Under the pieces are notes generated by a model. That model saw nothing but the letters and a program-made list of their open reading frames with translations, did not search any database and had not been told where the DNA came from. Below, one piece after another: positions 31,944 through 40,084 of a DNA stretch of 54,424 bases. The translations under genes were made by a program, and so were the position numbers. Origin of the DNA: an uncultured Lachnospiraceae bacterium (GTDB lineage Bacteria > Bacillota > Clostridia > Lachnospirales > Lachnospiraceae); assembly GCA_947384285.1 (NCBI GenBank), contig CANDGI010000020.1:1-54424 (forward strand). Reading direction: 5' to 3'. The stretch's first letter is position 1. Each line of letters starts with the position of its first letter.

Positions 31944-32141
31944 CCTATCCTATCTCCTTTTTCTTTTATTATTTCATCCAATTATCAGACAATTTCTCTC
32001 ATTCTCAAAATTGCTGTCAAAGATGCTTTATTTTTTCTCTGTCAAATTCGCTTTAACCCTTTATTTATCGGGGTTTCCCGGCATTTCCCACCTCTTCACG
32101 GATGGTCTCACGTTGACATGTCCTTTTTGTCAGTTATTCTG

Positions 32142-33545
32142 TTAGGTTACATCCTGCAATGCTTCCAAGGCCCGCTGGGCCTTTGCCAAACGCACGTCTG
32201 CCTTTTGCGCGTCTTTTTTCTTCTGAGCCGCCATGGCTTTGGCGGCTGCCTTGGCATCCGGGGCTGCCCCCTGGCCGTTTCCTGCCGCTGCCTTCTGCCC
32301 CTCTCCCTCGCCCTGCTTTGTGCGCCCTTCCGGAGCCTCCTCCTCTTTCCCCTGGCTTCCCTCAGACCCTTCCTGGCTGTCTGCCTTGTCCTCAAGGGCT
32401 TCCTCGGTGGACTCGGAGCTCTCCACAACCTCTTCCAGGCTGTCTGTCCCCTCCTCCGAAGCTTCCTCTGCAAGCACGTCTCCTTCCAGGCTTTGCTGCC
32501 CTCTTTTTCCTAAAATCTCATGGACGGCCTCTTTGGCCTTTGGCCATAGCTGGGCTTTCCTCATCTCCAAAAGATTAATCCCTTTCCATCCCTTTGCCAA
32601 TCCCCGGGAGACATTCAACAGCGAAATGGCCTGGCTGGTTCCACTGGCTAAGAACATCCAGTTGGAAACCTTATTTAAAATAGGGAGATTCACATGGGCA
32701 TAGGAAGAAATTGTTTTGGCGATAGCCACCGCCTTGGCAAAGGCCAAGGCAAAATCCCCCAGCATCCCTATGCCCAAAAAGGCATTTTCAAACCATGCCT
32801 GCCCGGACTTTTTAAACTGAAGCTTCTTTAATTTGGTGTAAAAATTGCGGATGGAAGAGATCAGCGTGACAAAATTTGTCACAAGGCCCACCGCCTTGTA
32901 CACCGACTGGCTTTTTGCGTTCTTGTCAAAGGTGGAGAGCAGGCCGGTAAATCCGGTTACCCCGGCATTTATGTCCGCCACCGTCGCCCATTTGGAGGAA
33001 TTTACCGCCCTGGAGAAGATACCGGACGCCATGGGATTCGACTTATTTTCCTTTAGCAGCTTAGATACCAGAACGGCCTGGTAGAGGCTTCCCTCCCGCC
33101 TTTCCCCCACTTTCTTTTTCAGCTCACTGGCATTCTCATCCCCGACGGAGACGGATTCATACCCTCCCCTGTCCACTGGGAGCTTGTCAAAATATTTGTC
33201 CCCTTCCCCATCCTCTCCCTTTTTTTTCATCCCTGTTCCACTTCTCGTCTCCTGCACCATGGTCAGGAGATTCTGGTTCACCTCATCCACCGCCTGGCTT
33301 TCCCCAGGTGCTTCCTCCTGTGCTCCTTGGGCATCCTCCTGCCTTGCCGCTTCCTGCTGCTGCATGCTTCCCGTCTCTTCCTGCACCGCCAGAGCCGCAT
33401 CCTGTATGGGCGCGGCGGCCTGTTCCCCCTCCTGGGCCGCATCCTCCATACTCTGCTCTAACGTCTCTTCTATGCGCTGATCCGTCCCCGTTCCTGTTTC
33501 CACCCGTGTATCATCCTTTTTAATTTCCTTTGGGATACCGCCCAT
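32142..33545 (-). CDS. Large Glu/Gln/Ala-rich CIS-linked protein with hydrophobic centre
   Basis: A 467-residue protein of unrecognised family. Residues 1-110 are disordered and rich in Glu, Gln, Ala and Thr. Residues about 145-330 form a helical, partly hydrophobic body (VYKAVGLVTNFVTLISSIRNF, AFLGIGMLGDFALAFAKAVAIA, WMFLASGTSQAISLL). The last 120 residues are again disordered and acidic, ending in an Ala/Lys-rich helix (AKAAAKAMAAQKKKDAQKAD). The start at 33545 has GGAGGTG upstream. It is 19 bases after the receptor gene. A membrane-inserting cargo or an inner scaffold are both possible. Confidence 0.6.
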   Translation of the reverse strand: MGGIPKEIKKDDTRVETGTGTDQRIEETLEQSMEDAAQEGEQAAAPIQDAALAVQEETGSMQQQEAARQEDAQGAQEEAPGESQAVDEVNQNLLTMVQETRSGTGMKKKGEDGEGDKYFDKLPVDRGGYESVSVGDENASELKKKVGERREGSLYQAVLVSKLLKENKSNPMASGIFSRAVNSSKWATVADINAGVTGFTGLLSTFDKNAKSQSVYKAVGLVTNFVTLISSIRNFYTKLKKLQFKKSGQAWFENAFLGIGMLGDFALAFAKAVAIAKTISSYAHVNLPILNKVSNWMFLASGTSQAISLLNVSRGLAKGWKGINLLEMRKAQLWPKAKEAVHEILGKRGQQSLEGDVLAEEASEEGTDSLEEVVESSESTEEALEDKADSQEGSEGSQGKEEEAPEGRTKQGEGEGQKAAAGNGQGAAPDAKAAAKAMAAQKKKDAQKADVRLAKAQRALEALQDVT

Positions 33546-33564
33546 ACGTTCACCTCCATTTTTC

Positions 33565-36189
33565 CTAAAAGCGCCCAAGCTCTGTTTCTACCGCTTTCCC
33601 TTCCGGTTCTTTATAATATTTGTCGCACCGGTACAGATATTCCTTTGCGGCTTTATCCTTCCGGTATTGCTTTAATACCTCCACAAATGCCAGCCTGGCT
33701 TCATAAAATTTTTTTGCCAAAAACAGCTCCACGCCATGCTCAAACAGGGGCTTTGTCAGCTCCTTATAATAAAAATCCTCTTCCCTGTCCCCATCGTAAA
33801 CATCATAAATGCCCTCCAATGCACCGCTGATGGAAACAATTCCCAGATATCTGGCATGATACTGCCCCTCAAAATCTGGAATCTGCTGGCAGGCCGGATG
33901 GGTAAGCAAAATCCTTGCCCCATAATCATTTCCCTTAAGCCGCAGAGCCTTCGCCAGGTCTGAATGCACGGAAATGGTGGACACCTCCATCCGGCCTTCA
34001 TACCCGATCACGCCAGTCATAATCCTCCCGTAGGTAATAGCGATAGCCCTGTGCTCCCCGTATCCAAGGGCATCCAAGGACCGGTGCGCCTCAATGGCAG
34101 CCTTCAGGGCCTGGCCGCTGTTTTCCGTAAAAAAGGCGGACAAGCCGTTATCCTCGAAATGTTCCACCACGCCGCCATGTTCTGCGATTGGCGCTTCCAG
34201 GACGGCCAGAACCTCATTGATCTCCCGATACACCTCCTGGGGCGGACGCATCCGCCCCTGCTTGGGATAATTGAGGGCGTACATAGATAGAACCGCCATA
34301 TGGACGGTAATCTCATCCCCCAGCTTCACCTGTTGTATGGATTCCTTGCCCAAAAGCTCCAGGATTTTTGCAGGGATAAACCGGTAATATCCATCGGACA
34401 TGCTGCGAATATCCTCCACCTGCCTGGCTATCCCTAAGGACATCTGGTTAAAGGCCCTGGAAATATCCGCAATTTCATCATGCCCATGCACTGGAACCGT
34501 AACCCCAAGCTCCCCCTTTGCCAATTGCTTTGCGCTTTTCTTCAAGCTGCGCAGGGGCATCAAAAACAGCACCAGGACAACCAGCAGCACAAAGGATAAC
34601 ACAAGCAAAAGCCCCAGGGACACAAACCTTAGATTCTGCTGGTACTGCCAGATCCGGTAATCCAAAAAATCCGTGGCTGACGATACGGCCAATATCCCGT
34701 ATACGTGGCCGTCGCTTAACACAAGGGGCAGAAACCGGGTGTGAAAGGTCCCGTTTTGATTCTGCTGCTTATGGCTGGCTGGTTTTTCCGATTCATAGCA
34801 TTGGTTTACCACCTCCAATGTCTGCCCATCGTAATGGTATTGTGCCAAAATGCCTGTGTATTCCCACATGGATTCGCTGATCCTTAGCTGCCCGTCTTTT
34901 CCTCCTTTTAAAATGGTATACACATATGGCAGCATTTCATTTACATCCCCCGCTTTTTGGCTTTCCTCCAACCTGCGGCGGCTTAACGCCCAATCCTGGC
35001 CGCCCAGCGGAAACTGCTTTCTATTTTCCTGAAGCTGCCCTGTGATATGCTCCCTTTGCTGCTCTCCCATGACAGCCAGGGTCAAAGCCTGGTTCCGTTC
35101 AAGCTGGGCTTGTATCGTCTGCCCCAGCCACCGCTCCAGCGCATGGTCTGCCAGAAGCAGCCCTAGCATAAATACCAGCGCCAGCCGCGCAAGGATTGTC
35201 TGCACCTGGTATCTGCAATAGATATACCAAAGCGCCCACAACAGCGCCCCCGCCAGAAAGAGCGCTCCCATAAGGGGCAGCAGCCTGCCCAGCAAAGCGC
35301 CAAAAGACAGGGTAACGCTCCCCTCCTTGGAGATCCATTCCCAAAACGCCGGGTCGGAAGCCTGCCCTTCTGCCGCTTCCTGGGCGGGCAGGATTTCTGC
35401 CGCCATGGCTTCCAGGTCAATCCTCCTGACACACTCCAACTGGCTGTCAAAAACATACCCATTCCTTTTTCCATCGCCAGAAAGGTTCATAAACCTGTTT
35501 TCCACCCCTGTAATCCCCTCTATCTCCAGCTGGGCGCCACTTCCCAGTTCTTTTACAAAAACCTGCCCGCTGTAATCCATCCACAACAGCACCTGATCCT
35601 GGCTTAAGAAAAACTGCGACTTTAAAAAAGGATGCTTCAGGGAAACCGTATCCAGCCTTTGCACCCTTCCCTTGCGGTCCATAGCACACACATAGGCTTT
35701 CCCCATATCCTCCTGCGTCTCCACCACCTGAATGTAATAAACCTTTCCATCCTGAATCCGTTGGACATGGACGCAGCTTCCCTCCTTGCTGGATTCCGTA
35801 AGGTCATAGGCCGTCTCCACCAGCCTTCCCCGGTCGAAGTCACAGCGGAAAATTCTGCACCGCCAAGTCTGGAAGGAAGAGGCCTTTATCTCTTCTTGCA
35901 GCACATAAGCTTCCCCCTGGCCGTCAAAAAACAACTGCTGCAATCGATGATACCCTTCCTCCCCAAAACGAGGACAGCGTATCATATCTGCGCATTTCCC
36001 TTGACTGTCCATCCGAAAGATTCGAAAAAAATTTTTCTCCCTGTCGATGCAATACCGGTTCCCCTCATAAAAACAAAGCTCCTCGATGCCCTTTAACGTT
36101 TTCTTCCTCTGAAAGCATCCGATCACAATCAATATTGCCAATGCTGCAAGAACGATCGCAGCCGCACCCAACAAACATTTTCGTCTCAT
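33565..36189 (-). CDS. Membrane receptor with HAMP and degenerate nucleotide-cyclase domain
   Basis: An 874-residue membrane protein. In order: an N-terminal helix (about 7-25), a beta-propeller-like extracytoplasmic part (about 35-290), two helices (about 300-330 and 335-355), a sensor-like segment (about 360-515), a helix (about 520-545), a HAMP linker (MPLRSLKKSAKQLAKGEL), a class III cyclase-like domain (about 600-800) and a helical, TPR-like tail. The cyclase core keeps EHFEDNGLSAFF and GRIMTGVIGYEGRMEVSTI. The first metal Asp (FADI/FSDI position) is replaced by SMYAL, and the N..A.R motif reads SDLAKAL. Catalysis is therefore doubtful; ligand sensing or a protein-binding role is more likely. 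Confidence 0.8.
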   Translation of the reverse strand: MRRKCLLGAAAIVLAALAILIVIGCFQRKKTLKGIEELCFYEGNRYCIDREKNFFRIFRMDSQGKCADMIRCPRFGEEGYHRLQQLFFDGQGEAYVLQEEIKASSFQTWRCRIFRCDFDRGRLVETAYDLTESSKEGSCVHVQRIQDGKVYYIQVVETQEDMGKAYVCAMDRKGRVQRLDTVSLKHPFLKSQFFLSQDQVLLWMDYSGQVFVKELGSGAQLEIEGITGVENRFMNLSGDGKRNGYVFDSQLECVRRIDLEAMAAEILPAQEAAEGQASDPAFWEWISKEGSVTLSFGALLGRLLPLMGALFLAGALLWALWYIYCRYQVQTILARLALVFMLGLLLADHALERWLGQTIQAQLERNQALTLAVMGEQQREHITGQLQENRKQFPLGGQDWALSRRRLEESQKAGDVNEMLPYVYTILKGGKDGQLRISESMWEYTGILAQYHYDGQTLEVVNQCYESEKPASHKQQNQNGTFHTRFLPLVLSDGHVYGILAVSSATDFLDYRIWQYQQNLRFVSLGLLLVLSFVLLVVLVLFLMPLRSLKKSAKQLAKGELGVTVPVHGHDEIADISRAFNQMSLGIARQVEDIRSMSDGYYRFIPAKILELLGKESIQQVKLGDEITVHMAVLSMYALNYPKQGRMRPPQEVYREINEVLAVLEAPIAEHGGVVEHFEDNGLSAFFTENSGQALKAAIEAHRSLDALGYGEHRAIAITYGRIMTGVIGYEGRMEVSTISVHSDLAKALRLKGNDYGARILLTHPACQQIPDFEGQYHARYLGIVSISGALEGIYDVYDGDREEDFYYKELTKPLFEHGVELFLAKKFYEARLAFVEVLKQYRKDKAAKEYLYRCDKYYKEPEGKAVETELGRF

Positions 36190-36261
36190 ATATGTATATG
36201 CCTTTCTTTTACATTGGAATGGCCCTGCATCCGGGGACAGGCCAAATCCCCCTCCACAGGC

Positions 36262-36996
36262 TCAGGAAAGCTTGCACTGGTTCTCTTTCTGCCCGAAAAT
36301 TTTTATCTCCCCAAAGCCCCCCTCCCCACTGGAATAGCAGAGGGTATATTCTTGTTCCTTCAGCTGTCCAAAAAGCAGGAAAAACGTTCCATCTTCCCCT
36401 GCGGGACATTCCCAGGCCGGATAGATTGCCGCGTTCTTTTTCCGGTAATCCCCCGTTAAGGGAGCGCATAAGCGATGGGCCTCCCCCTCCCCGTCTTCTG
36501 GATACACCTGGAAATATTCTCCCGTTTTCTTTCCCTTGTCCCAGATAAACCAGTTTCTTCTGCCGCCCTGGCCTTTTTTCAAAAAGATGGCAATCTGGTC
36601 CTGGCCTTTCTGGTAATCCCACAGCAGCCTGCACTCCTGGCTTTCTTCCTTTATATGGCACCAAAACGCGGCGTATGGGGATGTGCTTCCCCGCACCACG
36701 GTACAGCCTTCCCTGCGCGGATATCCCTTGGAAGGGTAAAGATATACTTCCTCCACCCTTCCGCCCCCGTCTGCGGCAAGGAAAAGCTTCCTGGGCTGGT
36801 AGGCGGGAGAAGTGATTTCCACTTGAAATCCCCCCTGCCCGGTATGGAAAAACAGGCAGTACCCTCCTGGCTTTCTCAAATAATGCCCGCCCTGGCCAAC
36901 TTGTATCTGTAAGCCATTTGCCACCGTTTCCTCCGAAAACGCATCCTTAAAAAGAACTGCTTTGGATAAACGGATATCAATTCTCTGTCGCGCCAC
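36262..36996 (-). CDS. CIS-linked beta-rich protein of unknown function
   Basis: A 244-residue protein with a GTG start at 36996. Its first 90 residues (RIDIRLSKAVLFKDAFSEET ... PRKLFLAADGGGRVEEVYLYPSKGYPR) read like a carboxypeptidase-regulatory/transthyretin-type beta sandwich. A second part follows from TVVRGSTSPYAAFWCHIKEE, again beta-rich with aromatic residues. Similar two-domain proteins occur next to the Pvc16-like gene in other CIS loci. It may sit at the distal end of the tail or bind sugar or lipid. No enzyme motif was found. Confidence 0.6.
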   Translation of the reverse strand: MARQRIDIRLSKAVLFKDAFSEETVANGLQIQVGQGGHYLRKPGGYCLFFHTGQGGFQVEITSPAYQPRKLFLAADGGGRVEEVYLYPSKGYPRREGCTVVRGSTSPYAAFWCHIKEESQECRLLWDYQKGQDQIAIFLKKGQGGRRNWFIWDKGKKTGEYFQVYPEDGEGEAHRLCAPLTGDYRKKNAAIYPAWECPAGEDGTFFLLFGQLKEQEYTLCYSSGEGGFGEIKIFGQKENQCKLS

Positions 36997-37020
36997 CCTT
37001 CTCTTCCTTTCCTAATCCTG

Positions 37021-37608
37021 CTATAGTTTGCCTTCTTTTTCATCCGTAAGCCAATACTGCACTTCCCGTACCCTGCTGACCGTTTTTCTCCTGGCAGATT
37101 TTATCTCCGCAGGCCCTGCCTTATAAAACAGGGACGTCTTATAAGGCACGTTTGGTACGGTCCAGATCCTCATTTTCTCCTCTGTGGACAATTCCTGCAT
37201 TTGAATCCGCACGCCCATGCCGGAAGGCTCCGGCACGAGCCCCGCGGCCTCCTCTTCCAGCAGCGCATGATCCTTCAAGGTCTGGATAATCTTTCCCATA
37301 ATCTGATGCTCCTGGATGGCCCTGTACTTCAAATCACTCTGTAAATACAGGGTAATCATATACCGCAGCGTCACATAGGCGGAGGGATAGCGCTGGGATT
37401 TGTGCCCCAGGTTTACCATTTCGTGCATCTGGATATCCGTATCTTCCCGGATGTCGTACAGCCATATCCCCACCGCAAAATCCCCATGGTCTTCCGGGGA
37501 GCAGAGCCCCACCTGATCCACGCTGCTCAACAGCTCCGGCACAAGAGCCTCTTTTAAAAGCGCAAGGATACCGCTCCCGATCTCTGCGATTCTCGTATAA
37601 TCCGCCAT
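37021..37608 (-). CDS. Pvc16/DUF4255-type tail terminator of the CIS
   Basis: A 195-residue protein of the DUF4255 family, which caps the sheath and tube at the end opposite the baseplate. Conserved features include the N-terminal helix YTRIAEIGSGILALLKEALVPELL, GDFAVGIWLYDIREDTDIQM (about residues 44-63), PSAYVTLRYMITLYLQ (about 75) and the late WTVPNVPYKTSLFYK. GAGGGAAAGGA lies just before the ATG. Its presence in a locus with gp25, J and AAA ATPase supports an eCIS-type particle rather than a P2-like phage tail. Confidence 0.88.
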   Translation of the reverse strand: MADYTRIAEIGSGILALLKEALVPELLSSVDQVGLCSPEDHGDFAVGIWLYDIREDTDIQMHEMVNLGHKSQRYPSAYVTLRYMITLYLQSDLKYRAIQEHQIMGKIIQTLKDHALLEEEAAGLVPEPSGMGVRIQMQELSTEEKMRIWTVPNVPYKTSLFYKAGPAEIKSARRKTVSRVREVQYWLTDEKEGKL

Positions 37609-37624
37609 TCCTTTCCCTCACTTT

Positions 37625-37782
37625 CCGGCCTTTGGCGCCATTCCTGCAGCCCTTTAGACGCCTTCCCCGTTACCGGCATCCTGATCTGCTTCCTCCTCCC
37701 CTGCCGGCCTTTGGCGCCATTCCTGCAGCCCTTTAGACGCCTTCCCTGTTACCGGCATCCTGATCTGCTTCCTCCTCCCCTG
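37625..37782. repeat. 79-bp tandem duplication over the end of the MORN gene
   Basis: 37625-37703 and 37704-37782 differ at a single base. The right copy contains the last codons and stop of the MORN gene. The left copy is therefore a non-coding duplicate of the gene's end placed downstream of the stop. Confidence 0.95.
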
Positions 37783-40072
37783 CCGTATCCTCCTCTTCCT
37801 TCTTTTCCTCTTCCTTCTCCTCTTTCACCAGCGTTTTTTTCACCGTGGCTGCGTTGTCCTGCTTTGTCAGGGTGACGCTTTCGTAAGGACTGTCTATGGC
37901 ATAGCCCGAAGGAGGGCGGAAACATACCCGGTAGCTTCCAAGGGCATGGTTTGCAAAGGCAATTCGTCCCTTTTGATCCGTTACCCCTCCCTGTCCATCG
38001 CTCAAATCCACCTCCACATTGGGCACAGGCTTCCCTTCTTCATCTACCGCTTCACAGTAAATAATGCCGTACTGTACCTCCACCTCATCCGATGCCGTCA
38101 CCAGCACGCCATTTTTAAACTGGCCCGACTCTTTGACCTTCCCGGTGTACCTATCATAGAGAATTCCAGAGCCGTAATAGCTTCCAGCGATAAAATCCCC
38201 CACGTAAATCAGATTCCCATCCCGGTCCCACAAAGTTCCCTGGCCGTGGTAAAGGCCGTTTTGAAACTCCCCGTCGTAAATCTGCATATTGGCTGCCGTA
38301 TCGTAAAGCTTTCCCTTGCCTTGATAGGCTCCTTTGTAAAATTCCCCGTTGTATGCCAGATTTCCGGTAACCACATCCGTCAAAACCCCGGCTCCCTGAT
38401 AGAGTCCGCCTGCGAACGTCCCGTCATACAAAAGAGTTCCGGCAGCTGGATCGTACAGCCTGCCTGTCCCATCATAAAGATCGTTCTTATATGAGCCATC
38501 GTAAACCAGCCTGGCATCCTCATCATAGGATTTCCCAAGCCCTTCTTTCTTTCCGTCCGAAAACCCTCCCTCATAGGACAATTTCTCTTCTGCAAAAAGT
38601 TTTCCTTTGCCGCTGTAGCTGTCTTTTTCAAAATCCCCTTCATACAGAAGGATTCCGCCTTTCTCGTAGAGCTTCCCTGCCCCCTCCTTCTTTCCATCCA
38701 CAAAGCTGCCGCTGTAGACCAGCTCCCCCTCTTGGTAAAGTTCTCCTTTTCCGCCGTACTCTCCATCTTCAAAGCTGCCGCTGTAGACCAGCTCCCCCTC
38801 TTGATAGAGCTCCCCTTTTCCGTCGTAGGTGCCATTTTGGAACCTTCCCCTGTAGATGAGCGCCGGCTCCTTTTCGCTGGCATTTTCCTCTGCAGGCTTC
38901 GATGCGCTGGTTTCTTCGCCACCCAGCGTCTCATCGCTGGCATTTTCCTCTGCAGGCTTCGATGCACTGGTTTCGTAAAGCTCCCCTTTTCCACTGTACT
39001 CCCCTTCTTCAAAGCCGCCGCTGTAAATTAAAGCGCCTTCCTCATAGAGCTTCCCTTTTCCACTGTACACCCCTTCCGCAAAGCCGCCTTCATAGGCCGC
39101 CTGGCCATTTTTATCGTATTCCTTCCCTTGGCCCTCCTTCTCCCCGTTGGAAAACCCTCCCTCGTAGGCAAGGACTCCGCCTTCATAAAGAGCACCCTCT
39201 CCCTGGTATTCTCCGTCCCCATTGACGGTTCCCTCATAAAGGAGGTTCCCGGCTTCATCTTTCCATTCCACTGATTTTAACAGGGGCTCCCCATTTTCAA
39301 ATTCCCCCTGCGCTACAACCTCTCCCTGCTCATCGTATAACGTCCCTTCTCCCTGCATGGCGCCGTCCGCAAAAGAGCCTACGTACTGCTCCTGCCCGTT
39401 TTCAAAATACAAGGTTCCGCTCCCGTTAAAATTCCCCTCTTCAAATTCCCCTTTATAAACCAAGTTCCCATTTTCATCGTAAAGGATGCCCTGCCCCTGG
39501 TATTCATTTAACACAAAAGAGCCCTTGTATTGTACGGCCTTGGTATCTTCGTAGTAAAGCTCCCCCTCCCCATAGTAGGATTCCATCTGGAACTCTCCGT
39601 CGTACAGAAGGCTCCCGGAATGGGTGTAAAGCTTCCCTTTTCCATTGATGCGCCCCTCCTCCATCTTCCCTTCAAACAAAAGAGAGCCGCCTTCCTCCCA
39701 AAGAAGCCTTACCTTTCCAGAATAGCCCGCCATTTCCTCAGAATTTACCGCCATCGTCTTGGTAAAAAATTTGGAAACCATCAGAGGGTGCAGCAGCTTC
39801 ACATACAAAACCGGCAGCACCAGCAAAAGCAGCAAAGCCAGGTAGGCCGCTTTTTTCAGCACGTAATAACGCCGAAAAGAGAAGTAGTCCGTTAAGGAGC
39901 GCTCCTTTTGTTTGTCCTTTTTCCCGATTCCCTTGCGAACGTCCCACACCACCTGGGACGCAAAGGAATCCGGGTTCCATATTTTTCTTATTTTTCGGTA
40001 CAAAACCTGGAATGGCGTGAGAAAAACACGTTCCAGCCTTTTCGCCGTGCGCTCAATCAATCCGCCCTGCAT
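37733..40072 (-). CDS. Membrane-anchored MORN-repeat protein of the CIS locus
   Basis: A 779-residue protein with about 70 N-terminal residues on one side of the membrane, one hydrophobic helix (about 72-95, KAAYLALLLLLVLPVLYVKLL), and then about 20 MORN-type repeats from about 115 to 655. A typical unit is LVYSGSFEDGEYGGKGELY. Inside the array is a duplicated linker with TSASKPAEENAS. Then comes a Cna-B/SpaA-like beta sandwich (about 670-745, VEVDLSDGQGGVTDQKGRIA) and an acidic Glu-rich tail. MORN arrays bind membranes or other proteins. The protein probably forms a long surface for particle or envelope contact. Confidence 0.85.
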   Translation of the reverse strand: MQGGLIERTAKRLERVFLTPFQVLYRKIRKIWNPDSFASQVVWDVRKGIGKKDKQKERSLTDYFSFRRYYVLKKAAYLALLLLLVLPVLYVKLLHPLMVSKFFTKTMAVNSEEMAGYSGKVRLLWEEGGSLLFEGKMEEGRINGKGKLYTHSGSLLYDGEFQMESYYGEGELYYEDTKAVQYKGSFVLNEYQGQGILYDENGNLVYKGEFEEGNFNGSGTLYFENGQEQYVGSFADGAMQGEGTLYDEQGEVVAQGEFENGEPLLKSVEWKDEAGNLLYEGTVNGDGEYQGEGALYEGGVLAYEGGFSNGEKEGQGKEYDKNGQAAYEGGFAEGVYSGKGKLYEEGALIYSGGFEEGEYSGKGELYETSASKPAEENASDETLGGEETSASKPAEENASEKEPALIYRGRFQNGTYDGKGELYQEGELVYSGSFEDGEYGGKGELYQEGELVYSGSFVDGKKEGAGKLYEKGGILLYEGDFEKDSYSGKGKLFAEEKLSYEGGFSDGKKEGLGKSYDEDARLVYDGSYKNDLYDGTGRLYDPAAGTLLYDGTFAGGLYQGAGVLTDVVTGNLAYNGEFYKGAYQGKGKLYDTAANMQIYDGEFQNGLYHGQGTLWDRDGNLIYVGDFIAGSYYGSGILYDRYTGKVKESGQFKNGVLVTASDEVEVQYGIIYCEAVDEEGKPVPNVEVDLSDGQGGVTDQKGRIAFANHALGSYRVCFRPPSGYAIDSPYESVTLTKQDNAATVKKTLVKEEKEEEKKEEEDTAGEEEADQDAGNREGV

Positions 40073-40084
40073 TTTTTCGCTCCT

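Larger units (their letters stand above)
29207..32055. mobile_element. Candidate capsid mini-element bounded by 14-bp inverted repeats
   Basis: TAAAGCGAATTTGA at 29207-29220 and its exact complement TCAAATTCGCTTTA at 32042-32055 face each other across the whole Mu-like operon and its control region. The left copy lies inside the last codons of the Mor gene. A related motif, CTGTCAAAGATGCTTTA, sits 27 bases before the right copy. No transposase, integrase or target-site duplication was found, so mobility is only suggested; the match could be chance. Confidence 0.35.
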
